The notes beneath the pieces were generated by a model, which saw only the letters and a list, made by a program, of their open reading frames with translations, made no database searches and was not told the origin of the DNA. The position numbers were made by a program, and so were the translations under genes. Of a DNA stretch of 64,000 bases, positions 1 to 14,000 are shown one piece after another; position 1 is the stretch's first letter; every line of letters begins with the position of its first letter. This DNA is from Amblyornis subalaris (Eukaryota; Chordata; Aves; Passeriformes; Ptilonorhynchidae): contig JACAXG010000092.1 of NCBI GenBank assembly GCA_018881555.1, forward strand, positions 1,469,981 through 1,533,980, read 5' to 3'.

Positions 1-1394
1 AAAAACATTTAGAAAACACCAATGTATAGAAAAACCAACAGCAACAAAAATAATATTGGTGCATTTAGAGTGTTAATCCTGTGTTTTGCATAAATAGCTG
101 NGCTGAAACAAATGGCCTTTATTCTGTCAATAAAACTATAATAATTTAGAGAATTGTAACTCNGTTCAAATCTATCATGTTCCCAGATTTTATAAATGTG
201 GTCATTCAGCTGCTAGAGTAACTGGCTGATTCTACCTGATAGGTAGAATTTTCTTTTGGCTTTATTAGTTTTAGCTTTACGGCTGATCCCTAGAGGTATA
301 TGTTCATCTGTGGTCCATGAGGGAATGATGTGATTTTATAAAGTATTCATCAAAGTTGATTCATTTCTTCATAACACTAATTTAATTTTCCAACTTAAAA
401 AAATCTGCTCTGTAGTCTCAAAACTAAAGGCTGAATGGAGAAGGAGATAAATCTTCCAAAAGAATAAGCTGCATAAAACTTTTCAGAAAAACAGAATTAA
501 TTAGAAATTATGAAGTCAGTATGTTAAAATTCTTCATGCATTTTTACAATAATAATATATTATCATTAATTGCAAAATATTTTAACATCAGTATTTTTTC
601 TGACATCATACAATTCAAGCATTTTTAGTACAGNAACTTACATGAGAAATTTATGAAAAAAGAAACAATTATATTTGTTATGACAATTGCACTTCCCCAT
701 CCAAAGGAAAATAGGAAGAAATTCCTACATTTCTCTAATTTGCTTTCTCTGGATTATTTTTGTTCTTTTAATTATAGTACTGCGAGTAGCCCATTACTTG
801 CCCAGTACTGTTGTCTATTGGCTAAGAAAGTGTCAGGCTTGATGTTAGGAATGCAGAGAGAAATTGCAGTTTTGGATGTAATTGTACTGTTGCATTGAAT
901 GTCTCCTGTAGTACTCACCTCTGTGAGAATATAGAAATATTTAATCTTTCTGTAATTATCTGGAAACATTAAGCAGAGTTTAGGATATAAATATTGTCTT
1001 AGTGGTAGGTACCAGGAGGAGAAATTACAAAGCTAAATTACTATGGCTCTTACCTGAGTAGATATGAGTTATATGGTTCTGCAAAAAGTACAGTACTGTG
1101 AGGACTGTAATATTTTCATTATCTAAACCAGTATATTCAACAGAGTATGGCACTTGATATATATTGGAAGTCTNAGAGAGATTACTGAAACCACACCCTG
1201 CTTTCCTGGGCCAGACCTGTCAAGCAGACAGAACATCATGTAAAGGATTCCCTATCCTCACTCCGTTCCACTTTGCTGAATGCAGTGACGTAGGGAGTAG
1301 GGGGGAATGGTGACAAATTCCTGCCCAGTCCTGCAGCTGTGTCTGTTCTGTGATNACCCTGCTGTCACAGGGGCCCTTGCATAGTAGGCAGGGG

Positions 1395-1680
1395 AGGTGC
1401 TGATCTCCCCTCTCTGCTGATCTGCAATAGCGCACAAAAAAATGGAATGAAAATGTGTCAAGAGAAGCTCAGATTGGATGTTAGCAAAAGGTTCTTCATT
1501 GAGAGAGGTTGGTCAGTCACTGGAACAGGTTCCCCAGGAAAGTGTCAGAGTGTTTTGAATGCTTCTCTTAGTCATATGGTTTAGTTTTAGGTAGTCCTGT
1601 GAGAAGCAGGCAGTTTGGCTTGATGATCCTTATGGGTCCTTTCCAATCCAGTATATTACATGATTCTTTGATAGAATTAT
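1395..1680 (+). mobile_element. CR1 LINE 3' end, old
   Basis: Diverged CR1 3' end in + orientation. The stretch reading roughly GTGTCAAGAGAAGCTCAGAT then GGATGTTAGCAAAAGG matches the CR1 coding 3' end, followed by the ACTGGAACAGG motif and CCTTTCCAATCCAG. It ends at the CR1 terminal direct repeat (ATGATTCTTTGATAGAAT, 1659-1677). Similarity may extend left to about 1190, but that part is unclear. Confidence 0.7.
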
Positions 1681-4479
1681 ACAATAAAAATACATCAGTA
1701 TTTTCATAGAATGCCTTGCACTCCTGCTACTATTGGTACATCCAAGTTCAATAATTACTATCAATCAGGTGTGAAGGCTAGACCATTAAACAGACACATA
1801 AACAGACCCAAACCATGTTTTTAAAATTTCAGTTTATTCAAACCAACTATATAGAGAAAGATCCTTTTATATATAAGTAGGATTGGTGAGTGGCAATAGT
1901 AAAATGGGGTGAACAGCAAAGGAAAAGACATGGCACTTTCATTACCAAAGATGAAAGCAGACCTGCTGAGATAGATGGTAACATTGATCAGATGCCATGC
2001 TTCTTACTGGGGGACACACCACCAGAACAATTCCCTTTGTACATTGTTTCCAATTCCGCAGATGCTGTCATCATCTTTTATATGTATTTTCACCACACAA
2101 GTGATGTTTTATAGATAATAAGTATTTGTTCTTTTTTCCTTTATTATACTTTAAATCCATGTAAGTCTTTAATATGACTGGCAGCCTACAACTTGTATCT
2201 GTGCCTTGTATTTATGTTACTCTTGAGACAGCATTCTCAAAACCTCTGCTGTCATCTGGTGCCTGCACTCCCAATCCCAGTACTGAATATCGATGTTTCA
2301 AATGGGCTTAATCTTACCTCTACTTTAGGAAAAGTCAAAAAAAGTCAACTATTCTGCAGTTTTGCCACTGTGTTGTCTATTTCTACACATCCATGCTGCA
2401 GCCACAGTGGTGAGATGTTCATATGAACTCTGTATGCACTCATCTGAATACCAGAAAGGAGACAAACATGGTATCACATCACACTAAGAAAAGAATGAAG
2501 TGCTCATGTAGCAAAAACCAGAAATAATTGAAATCTGTGCACCCTTGGAGTGCACCCTCCATCCTAAAACACTCTGTACTGTAAGGATCTACAAGATGGC
2601 CAGGAGGTCAGAAAAACACTACTAAGTCTTTTTCTACTCCATCTGTCCCCATCCTTAAGGTATCAAACACAATGTAGCCATACACAGCCTCTTCCAGACC
2701 ACAAGCAGCAGTTTTGATTTCTTCCTCAGGCTGTGGTATTAACCCGATGGATACCTAAGAATATGGCTATTTCTATTATCAAATAGAGTGTCTTGACAAA
2801 GGCCCACAAATTCTTTGTTGTCTTGTTCATCTTTTTTCCGTTGCCCATTAAACATAGAAAAGGCAGAGATAAATGGGCCAANGTCAGGATCTTGCAGCTG
2901 GGTCAATATCCTAGAAGAAAACTTGTTCTCCTGAAGTCTTTGTACTGATTACTGGATATTTCATCTTCTTTCACTTTTTTCTTTCCTTACTTTCAAAGTT
3001 TATAACCAGAATATTCTTATGGTTGTGACGACAATCTTCTGTTCTCCATCACACTTTTCACCTCTTTCTGCTCATTTGGAGGTTTCTTTTCAGAACTGCA
3101 AATAGTCTACTTTCCTCTATGTGGATTTTCCTGTGGATTTTGCCTATTAGTGCATTTTAGAAAAGTTTTCAGAACTTTCTATTTAGACCTCTTTATATAT
3201 ATACATCTTCACAACCTGTATATTCCCTAATCATTCCTTATCCTTATTGCATCTTGTAACTTTTCTGCTTCTAAATTAGGGCTATCAATATATGCTTCAG
3301 AAGATATAACCTCCCTCTGGGTTTACATGTGAGGTACAGGGTGCCCTACAGTTGGCTTGCCGTCTCTACCTCTCGTTACATGTTTTTCTTTCTTTTCAGA
3401 CAGCAGTTAAAGCTGCTATTGCTTAACTTTCTATGTGGGCTTCTTGTATACTCTCTCATTAGTGCTTTTCACTAATTCCCAGTGCTTAGTCCTCTCTGCC
3501 ATGGCATTTATCTTATAACACTTCCTTCTGGTTTCCTATTAACAAAGGTATTTTAAAATACCTTTTTTTTGGAGAGAGTTCTGTCACCAAACCCTTTTGC
3601 ATCTTCTGACTTCTGAAAGATTTCAAAAACCCAAATTATGATATTTTTAGGTTTTTTACAATGTTCAATTTCACTCTGCACACAAATCCTGCCATAAGGA
3701 AATGGGACAAAAAGTTTTAAAAAAGGCTCTAAAGATTTCCCCTTAAAAGGAAAATCTTAAAAGAATTGAAAATATCTATTGTTGTGCTGGTTTCCAACTT
3801 TTTTTTCTAAGTGACTGAAGTACCATGTAGTCAAAGATCTTTCTGACATTGACTTCTCTGAATATGCTGCCCTTTTCAATTCTTTTCTATATTCTGCAGC
3901 ATTAAATAGTTTATTTCAGGGGAAAATGTGTCAATATTTCCTCTCTTTTCCACCAGAAAGAGCAGAAGATTTCTATTAATTTACCTTTTATTTGTATGGG
4001 TAATTTGCTATGGAGGGTACTTGCTGTAGTTAAATATCACATAACTCAGCTGGGAGTAAAGAAAATAAAATCTAAGTTTAGAATCGAGCTCTACAATGGA
4101 TATTTTGTGGATTCCTTTTCCTAGATAATTATCTCCAGTGATTTTTATCTAATATGTATGCATCATAAATGAATTGTGAGGTCGAAGTCATTAATACTTG
4201 TATGGTGTTTGAAGATGCTTGCAGCAAACATATTAGCAAGGGCCAAATTTATTAATTACTGTTACAGACTTAGACCCCAGGGAGATACAAACATTATAAT
4301 TAAAGATATGTTAAAATATGCCTTCTGAGAGTTACAGAAACCTTTTTCATTTCTGGGCCAGGTTTACCACCGATGAATTCTAGTTCATGGTATAGTAACA
4401 TTTGCAATTATGGAGGGAGAAAATAACAGAATTTATTAGTGTGTTATTAATAACATAGATGGTGCCATATTCACAAGTT

Positions 4480-4785
4480 CATAGAATGGCTTAGGTTGGA
4501 AGGGACCTTAAAGACCCTCTAGTTCCAACACCCATGCCATGGGCAGGGATGCCACCCACTTGACCAGGTTGCACAAAACCCCATCTAACCTGGCCTTGAG
4601 CACTGCCAGGGATGGGACATCCGCAGCTTCTCTGGGCAACCTGTTCCAGTGTCTCACTACCCTCACAGTACAGAATTTCTTCCTTATATCTAATCTAAAG
4701 CTGGTCTTGTTCAGTTTGAAGCCACTGCCCCTTGTCCTGTCACTACGTGCCCTTGTAAAATGTCTGCCTTCAGTTTTCCAGTATG
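4480..4785 (-). mobile_element. CR1 LINE 3' end (ORF2 C-terminus)
   Basis: CR1 in minus orientation. On the + strand it starts with CATAGAATGGCTTAGGTTGG, the complement of the CR1 3' terminus. The minus strand keeps an open frame (4508-4810) encoding the end of the CR1 ORF2 protein, with LDIRKKF, VRHWNRLPREA and KARLDG motifs. It is a typical 5'-truncated copy without the reverse transcriptase core. Confidence 0.9.
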
Positions 4786-7520
4786 TTATCAGTGTCTCCT
4801 TTATGCACACCTATCAAGTTCAGATTAAGCTTTATATCCTGAAGGTCAAAGTCCAACTTTATCAGAAAAAACCTCTTCCTATGTAAAAGAGCAAAGTCCA
4901 GACCAAGTTGTGCTCACTAAGTGACACCCACACTGTATTTTTTAAGCCCCGTCACAGTTGATCATCTTCAATGCCTTTGGATTTCTGGGCCAGGTTTCAG
5001 ACCAGAACAAACAATGTATTTGTATTATTGAGCATCAGTGGTCTTCAGTGTACTGAAGACATGCAAAACCAGCTGGTGGTTTGACAGCTGATGTGCATAA
5101 GGCAACTGATACACCGATAGTACTACTCCTGTTTGCTTCCTGGCTTCCATCAGGTTTTTAATAGGAATCACTGAGCCCTCTGTGAAAGCCTAGAGAGCAT
5201 TTCTCTTTTCCTCTCAAGGCAANGGCCAAGATCAAAGGGGTGAATTCTGCATCCTGAATGGCTCACAGAAGTGTAGTGGTGCTCTTCCACTTCTCCTGCC
5301 AGGTACCTGAGCCGTGGCTGGCCCATAAAACCCAAAGAGCTGAGGTAACATTAAAAAGTACAGGTCGTCCTTACTGCATTTGGATAGTGGGGTCTGTATT
5401 GTCCTGAGCACAACCCAACAATTGCACTGTGTGATAGTGATGAAATTAAGGGGCACAAGTCTCTTCCCNCAGACTTTAAAGGGAACATATGCAAATCTTC
5501 AGTTTTCAGAAGTGTCTGGTGGATTTGGGTGTATATATGCAGCCATGCTGATTGCAGCTAGAGAGAAGGATAGATGATATGATCTGCTCTGTTTCATATG
5601 CATGTGTATTAAAATAGTATTAATTAATATATGTTCATTATGACACTCAAGGCAGCAATAACTATTAGACACATATAATTACATTAAAAATGGAATTATT
5701 TTAATATATTTTAAAGCTATTAAACATGTTCTTCAGTTTTCTTCCAAATTATTCTTCAAAGTCGATTCTCCATGTTTTTTCAAACTAAATGAAATAAAAA
5801 TCTCATACAATTGACCTTATAGTTTGAACACATGAAGGAAATGTGAAAATTAGAAAAAATAAATGATCCAGTTACATGTAACAGAGACAAAGTATTGCCT
5901 TTCATGGGTTTGCAATGTAGAAGTTTCTGATTAATACATTGTGCTGTGGTGACAGATGCCTTGATTATAACTGTTCTCTGTTTTTATGGATATGAAATGG
6001 AGGAGTTGTAAACTTTACTTGGATAATCCCATGTTGGTCAGTGTACTCAGTGGTTTGGGGGTTTCTTGCCTTTTTTTTTTAACTCGCAGCACTTCAGTTA
6101 TTGAACACAATTTGTCTTATCCTCCTTTTACACAACTGTTTGCTATTTCAGAGAAAATATTCTTCAGGAACAACTACATGTTCTAGCACTGCAGTTTGCT
6201 ATATAGTAGGGTGGTCCAAAAAATGCATTTCAAAATCAAGGTAACACTTCTCAGAACTTAAATATATTCAACAAAAAGGCCTATTAATCTTTTAACAGAA
6301 TAGTTACATAACCATATATCTACAAATGGAGTTCCGTGTGGCTGAAGACATGAGACATTTGTGAATCATAAAGAGACAAAGCTTTTAGGACAGATCTATC
6401 ATCCCTACATTCTTATTTTTAAAAGATTTTCAGATTTTCAGGTTCAGCCATAATCTAGGTGGCCATTAAAGCAATCTTCAATACAATGGGAAGTTATTTT
6501 ATCTTTTTTTCTTTATACTTGTGTAGCAATTTTTATCTTTTTAAATTTTATTTTGTGGCTGGGTCTTTGCTCTGTTAAATCTGTGATTCATTCCATTTTA
6601 ATATGGAATAATATAACCAGGAATCTCCCTATTTTGCCTTCTTTATGAGGTGCAAGCACTTTTAGGGACTCACTGAAACAAGAATTTATATTCTCTAGCA
6701 TTCGAAAACTGAAAATTTCTGAGAACTCCTCTCTGTTTCAACAGTTAGGTACATGCTCATTCCCTGGATATTTCTGGTATGATTGAACAATTTACATGTA
6801 AAAAGCAGGCTTGTCATCATGTCATCAAATCCCAAATAAATGGAGAAATAGCATTTGCTTCTACTTGCCTTTCTATGTGTGGTAGAATAAATATGTAGTA
6901 TTATCAGACTCTGAGAGGAAATAATTAGTTGTGCCAAGGGTCTTGGATTTACAGGTGCTTTATTTCATAATATTTGGAAGTATTTGGTGCGGAAAATAAT
7001 TTTGAAGTAATTGGGATAAAAGGAGAAATAAGTTTTAAAGTCTTTTGATCCTCAGCCCATGGCTAGCCACTCACTTGCATATGATGATTATTTTCCTTGT
7101 TTTTTTCAATTCTGTCCTATATACTTAAAATAATATCTGCACTTTATGGATGCATGATAGGGGAGATCCTTGTTCATACTTTATTTCTCTGACAGAAGAG
7201 TTGAACAGGATATAGAAAATATTTTGATGGAGCAAAAACTGTCAGAGGTAATGGCAAGCATTTCATGTTTTGAAGGACTGGTATATTCTACTGAAATTTA
7301 GAGAAGTTCTTTAAGGTTAGAAAATTTTCTGTAATCTAAATAATCAGCCAATTTCAAAGTTCATATGGCAACATTTCTTCTGGTAGTATCTATCTATAGT
7401 AGAACTTAGAAAGCTGGGAGAACTGATGACTTGATTTTCACAAGTTCCAAAGACCTGTTTAATCATCTTTTTCTTTCATGTTCCTGTGTGTGTAGTCTCA
7501 TATCACGCTGATATCATAGA

Positions 7521-7547
7521 ACAAAACAAAACAAAACAAAACAAAAA
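7521..7547 (+). repeat. (ACAAA)n short tandem repeat
   Basis: About five tandem ACAAA units followed by a short A-run. Confidence 0.8.
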
Positions 7548-7948
7548 AGCAAACCACAACTACAAAACACCCCAAACCTAGATGGGGGCAATGGAAAGAT
7601 ATTTATTGAAATAAAAACAAATATCTTCTGAAAAGATAATATGAATACATGAAATTATTGTAGCTGGGTAAGGATAAGAATTCAGCTCAACCATAGCTAT
7701 TGTTTACATTTGCTAATTAAATCTTAATCACACTTGTGGGATTAGGGAAGTTTAGATTGAATTTATGTAGAAGGAGACCTGAAACAGGGAAGAAATATGC
7801 CTGATGTTGACTATAAGATCACAGATATATTTGGAAAATCCAATCGATATTAGCTGAAATTTTCCTTGATGTCTGTTGGAATGGAAATTGATGCTCTTAC
7901 ACCTCGACCTAGTGCCATGTGAAACTAAGTTGACTTTGGATATTTCAG

Positions 7949-8068
7949 GTACTTCTGTGGTCCAAGTTACAGCTACTGATGCCGATGATCCTTCATATGG
8001 AAACAGTGCCAGAATAATTTACAGCATACTTCAAGGGCAGCCGTATTTCTCTGTGGAACCAGAAACAG
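7949..8068 (+). CDS. CDH10: CDH10 exon 4 (start of EC2)
   Basis: 120 bp, preceded by a tttcag acceptor and followed by a gtgaag donor. It starts and ends after codon base 1, so a G from the missing upstream exon completes the first glycine. It encodes the EC2 start, with the calcium-binding DADD motif (joined residues 11-14) and the family-typical [14 protein letters not shown] stretch. The 120-bp size is the usual one for this exon in type II cadherins. The exon number is inferred from the mammalian gene layout. Confidence 0.95.
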
Positions 8069-11000
8069 GTGAAGAAAATTTTCATTATTTTCCTTTACCA
8101 TAAACTTTAAACTTTTTATTTCATTTAAAAGATCTTAGATCACCTAAAAAAATTAATTTTANAAACTAACTGAAATGAAAGAATATTTCTTACTTTTTTT
8201 CTCATTATTTGTAATTTTTATAATACATATAAAAACTGAAAAGTTATTGCAGCTGACACTATGAAGTGTAAGTAATTTTACAGTGGTACTATTGATAGCT
8301 TAAGATCTAAATAACAACATTTCTGATAAAGGCAAGAATAAAGGTTTGTGTCTTAGAAAATATTATTCTTTTTTTCTTTATGGTTCTGCTTGGATTACTT
8401 AAAGGTGTTCTTTCTGCTCATAAACGTTGTTCATAAATATCTTGATTCATTTTTAGCATGAAATTGGAAAGGGACCTGTGATGTAGAACTAAATATTCAA
8501 CCAAGAAGTAGCCTGTACTGAAGACTATTATAAGAAGACTACTATAAAACTTACGGACAGAAATTTGTACTTTGAAACATTAAGTGAATATTTTAGAGAT
8601 ATATTTCAAGACTAATACAGAGAAAAGATGCAGCAGGTAGCTGCACATAAACCACAAATACATTATTGATGATTTTATTTTTCAATTTATTTATTTTAGG
8701 CATCATCAGGACTGCTTTGCCAAACATGAACAGAGAGAACAGGGAGCAGTACCAAGTAGTTATCCAGGCAAAGGACATGGGAGGACAGATGGGTGGATTA
8801 TCAGGGACCACCACCGTGAACATCACGCTGACTGATGTCAACGACAATCCACCTCGCTTCCCCCAGAGTAAGCTGCATTTAATAGTTGCCTTGTGCTGTA
8901 AGAGTTAAGCAATCACCATCTGGTTTAATTTAGAGTAAACCTAGATTATGGGGCACACATAAACAAAAGGCTTATGTACTGATTATTATTATTAAAGCAG
9001 CATATTAAATGTTACAGCAGTTGTTTGTTAGAAAACAGTTACNTGATCAAATATAACTGCAATAAACATGGAATACCTCCCAGTACTATGGGAAGGGATG
9101 GTAGGTGGACTCATAAGAGCATTACAACAATGTTTTTTCTTTCCTTACCTATTGCTTAAATCCTACATGCTCTCCCACTGGAGAATAAAACANGTAGTAA
9201 TTCTAGATACGCAGAAATGTTTGAATTGTAGTATCTGCTTAAATATTTAATCATGAAGACTGTGGAAAAGAAATTACTTGAAGGGAATCAAACAGATTTG
9301 TACTTTTTCAGCTATAGAGCTACAAAATATAATAGAAAATTTCTCAAATTAAAGAAAATGACATTTACCTTTTTTAGGNTTTTTTACAACTTAAGTTCAG
9401 TGAAGGTTTTTGTGCTTTTTACCTTCTGATAATACAGCTGTAAAGACTTTGTATCCTCAAACTAAAATAATAAAAATATTCTTGGTCTCTATCTAATATG
9501 GAAATATTAAACTATGTAACATCAAACTTGTAAAGGTTAAGCATTTTAAATACATTTGAAGCCTTTTGCGTAAATTGAAGTTGCAATATTCAGGATGATT
9601 TGGACGTACTTAATACAAAAAGGATTTAGAGTATCCTCACCACACATTTTATACTCTGTATAATTCTACTGAATCCAGTAGTTACTGATGCACTCTTCAG
9701 GATCAAAATAACAGAATCAGCTTCAAATTATGCTCTTTGTGGCACAAATGGAGTACATAATTTCGTTCAATTTAATATTGCAGTTAATATATACAGGTTT
9801 AGCTAAGACTTTTTCAGCATGTCATTTCATATACACACTCCAATAAAAAAATCATGCACCATTGAGTAACTAGAATTTCTGCATTTCCACAAAGGTACCT
9901 ATTCTGAACAGAATTTATTGTTAATTTATCATTTTACATTCTTTCTTTTTCCACTTTTTAATTTATTATTTTTATTGTTTCCATTTGTGTATAGAAGATT
10001 ATGGTATTTCCATTGCTGTGTAAGAATGCTGTATTACTCCCCTCTGGACATACTGAGGAAGACTATTCAAAGCAGTGTCATGTTCAAAGCCTTAGGGAAA
10101 AAAAAAAATTAACAGTTAAACTTAAGACAGCGTAAAAGCTTCAAACATGCATATTTATGCTTTTCTTTTTCTTTATTTCTTTTTTTCTTGTTTCTTAAAC
10201 TGTGTGTTAAATTAGAAGTTAGAAGGGTGGAATCAACTTTCTAGACCATTTTTACGTGATTTATCTGGCAGTGCAACATCATATTAGAGTGAGAGAAGGA
10301 TTTGATGTAGCATCTCTGCATTTTTCTTTAATGTCAGTTTAAATCAGATGTGTCATTTGCTTTAAAGAAACTTAATTTTACTCTCATGGGCTTTTTTTTG
10401 CTGTTTTATTGTTCTCTCTACTTTCTCTCTGCCAGTTTCTTTGTTACATATAAATGTATGCTTCACTGGAAATGAAAACGAAAACATTTATAAAGATGAC
10501 TAATTTTACTAGATATATGAAAGTAAAAATAGCTATTGACTTTAAAAAGAAAAATCTTTATATTTAATCTCAAAATGCAAATAGACATTATAATGATTTA
10601 TGATTTTAACAGAGTTCAATGAAACTGCTGGAATTGAAACTGATGAAGTTAAACTATTTTCATTCTGTTCCATTAGTAAAAAAGCAGATGTATTAGGTTC
10701 ATGAGAATAATATTCATATCAGATTTATGAATTACCAGTGAAAGTATTAAAATGCCCATTATGTTTTCACAGGACTCAGCATATTACAGCTATGTGTTTC
10801 AATAAAATGTTCAATAACAGCTTAAATGTCTCCCACAAGAAACTCATATGAGAATTGTGGAAAACTCTACAAAACGTATTGTATCATAATTTCTCAAAAA
10901 AGAATAAAATAGAAGAACCCCTAATTTGTCTGTTGTTTAGATTACAGAGCAAGGATTCTTCAGAATATTTTTCTCGTCCTAAAGATATACTAAACACCAC

Positions 11001-14000
11001 ATAGACAGCAGTGGCTTTCCTTATGAGGAAAGATGATTAGATTAAAAACTTTGTCAAGGTGCTGCAGAAAGGTCATCAAAGACCTCAGACATTGAATCTC
11101 TGTTTCAATTGTAATATTTCCAGGTGTTCTCAGAAGTAAGGAGGTAGTGTTGATCAATGATAAACAGAAAATGTGATTTATGGACTTAGAAGCCTGAGTG
11201 AAACGAAGTGCACCTAAATCATGGCAGCCCATGTCTCCTGTGAGACCATAGGCTGTAGTACTTTATAATATTTACCTTTACATTATATGCCTATTCAAGA
11301 GTGAATCAGAAGAAGGGCAAACAAAAAAAACAAGATTGCTTTTTCCTTCTTTATGACTGACTGAAGTATTTGCTGTCCCAAGCGTGTAGACTTTAATCTT
11401 CCAGCTGATTTCTGCTCTCCTTAGTATATGGAAAAGTTTTCCTTTCCTTGATCCTCCCATTTCTTTTCCTGACAGACAAATGAAAGGACATCACTCACTG
11501 GGGTGAATGCAAAGAGTAAACTACTTTCCTTGAGAAGAGAGAAATAAGATTGACAGCAGAGTTTTGCAAGGATAATTCTAGTTTGGTTTAGTTTGTGTTC
11601 TGATACAGTGTCTAAAGCTGCACTGCATCCCGTATTTAGGCAATGCTTGAAATGTCTTCAGTGACAAAAATAATAAAACAAAGTGTCTCATATGATGGTA
11701 AAGATTTCTATGAATGGATAGGTTAGATTAAAAATTACCTTTTAGATTATAAGTTTCTGGTTCTTTCACTCTGTATTTCCACTACCTTATTAGTAATTCA
11801 AGATATGAGCTCTTACCACTTTGTAGAGTAAATTAATGACTAGGGTATTGCACTGGGAGTCAAAGTAGTGTCCACAAGGCATAGCTTGGGGATGTAGTTT
11901 TAAGCACTCCAGAAAAATAATGTGAATAATGTGGGGAATAGTTGACACACCATAAAAACAATTATAACATATAAATATTAAGGGGGGGGGGCAATCTTTT
12001 GCCATAGTCTAATANAGTACTGATTAAGTACTAAAAGAGTGCTAAGGCGAATTTTTTCTTTTGGTTTTTTTAACTATTAGGTGAGATTCTCTACTAGCAA
12101 AGTATACAGGTTTAGATAGTAGACAAAGGTAATGAAAATGTTAAAGGAATTGCAGGATAAAGCACTTAATCAAAATGTGACTGAGCAAAAACAAATACAT
12201 ATAAATAGAATGTGAGGTGCACATGGCCNTAAAGAATTCATTATGCTGCTATATGTCAGCTTCATATTAAAAGCTAAGTAAAATTATATGAAGAAATTAA
12301 ATGTCAATAATTCAATATTTTTCATTCAACATTTAATTGCAAACTAAATGGGAATGTATTTATTTTTTAATTTTTGNGCTTTTTTAGGTTTGTCAAATGG
12401 GAACATAACAACATAATAGAACAGAAAAAAATATCTCTGTAGAAAAAGTCTCAAATGATCCAATGAATAATAGAGGTTTTTTACAGTGAGTTTCACTCTG
12501 TAGCTGGCTTGTAATACACCAGTAATGCTCACATGGCTCATGCTTTCCTGAAGATATGATAAAATCACGTTGCCAGTGACCTTCCCATACAGCCTTGCCA
12601 CTGCTCTCTCTCCATAGTTCTTCTTGATGGCACAAAACTAATAACTCCCTTAATGGACTTTTCTGTACTACTTATTTGTGGCAATGTATATATGTGCTGC
12701 TTTTTGGGTAGCTTCTTCAGCTTTTTACTCTTGTGGTTGCTGGCCTTCAATGCTTCCACTTTTGAGTTAATGTCAACTAAAGTATACTTAAAACTCACTT
12801 AACTTAGGCAGTCTCTAAATAGAACAGCAAATACTGGAAAACTTAACTTAAGGCCACAGAATAAAATGTTTTTCAATAGAGATTTGATGACTTCACTTTC
12901 ATCTTTGGAATGACAACTGTAGATGCATTCATTTTAAAATATTTTTCTGAGTATTCTTCATAGCNCATTATGTCCCCCATGTGATTTTCTAACATATGTT
13001 CCAACAGATGGNACCAAAGGTTTCAACCCTTATTTACAGTTTGCACACTAAGGCTAGGACATAGAATGCTAAAATATATGGTAAGATATTTATTTCAATT
13101 TACTGCAGCATGTCTGAAGGATGACAGTGTTATTCCTATGTATTTTATCAGCTGCATAACACCACAATAAAGGGATATAACAGGGATAGGAAAAGTAGCA
13201 CAAACCTAGAATTGCAATATTCATAAGCCTCTTTAAGTATGCTTTAACTGCTTTAACAAGTGTAGGCACAGTTTCTGCTTGTAGATTTTAAAAAAAACCC
13301 TCCCCCTGCATTAATGCGTTATTCAAATTTATTTAATATGATATCTTACTGTCTAATTTTGCAAGCTGAAATGTCAGTCTGCTGCATAGAATTGTCCAGT
13401 GAAATCGAGGAATTCCATTCTTGTTATTGCTTCCATGATAAACTAGATGTAAAATATATCTCAAAGATTGCCCTTAGATATTAAGGGGTAAAAAAGAAGA
13501 GTGAAGCCTGGCAAGAACACAAAGCAGTCTTTCCAGATGATGTTTCAGGAATGAAAGAAAAGCAAAGACAAGAAAAGTACACNGAAAAGAAAGGCAAGAA
13601 AAGAAAACTGCAGACATAGTTGATTCTTCTTTGAGATAGAATAGAGCTCCTTCCCAACCCTATTTTTCTATGAATTTGTTCTTTCTACAATTTTGTTTTC
13701 AATCTTCTATATAAAACTTGCCTCTGCATAGTTCTCTGCCTTGTATTTTGTCCATTCTCTCAGTATGAAATGGCAATTCCTCCAGAATAAAAAATACACA
13801 AAATTATGTTATCAGCTATTGTGTCACACAATGTTAACTTAATGCACGTGTACTGGCTCATGGGGGTCCTGAGCAGCTTTTTGTCTCTTTGACAGGTACT
13901 ATCCATCTCCGCATTCCTGAGTCCTCCCCAGTTGGGACATCCATTGGCAGCGTTAAAGCCACAGATGCAGACACTGGAAAAAATGCAGAAGTAGAGTACA

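Larger units (their letters stand above)
1..7948 (+). other. CDH10: CDH10 intron 3 (3' part), non-coding
   Basis: AT-rich sequence upstream of the first visible exon. Apart from the CR1 copies at 1395-1680 and 4480-4785 and a small ACAAA repeat I recognise nothing. I looked for the preceding exon (EC1, with motifs such as VWNQ and DINDNEP) and did not see it, so exons 1-3 are taken to lie further upstream. Confidence 0.7.

Noticed and set aside
4539..4886. 115-codon + strand frame
   Set aside because: Antisense shadow of the CR1 ORF2 remnant at 4480-4785.
1..7948. CDH10 exon 3 (EC1) sought in this interval
   Set aside because: No stretch encoding the expected EC1 motifs was found. Early cadherin introns are long, so the exon is most likely upstream of the window.
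12344..12798. Three minus-strand open frames in intron 5
   Set aside because: Mutually overlapping in different frames, contain Ns and low-complexity Lys/Phe stretches, with no homology signature.
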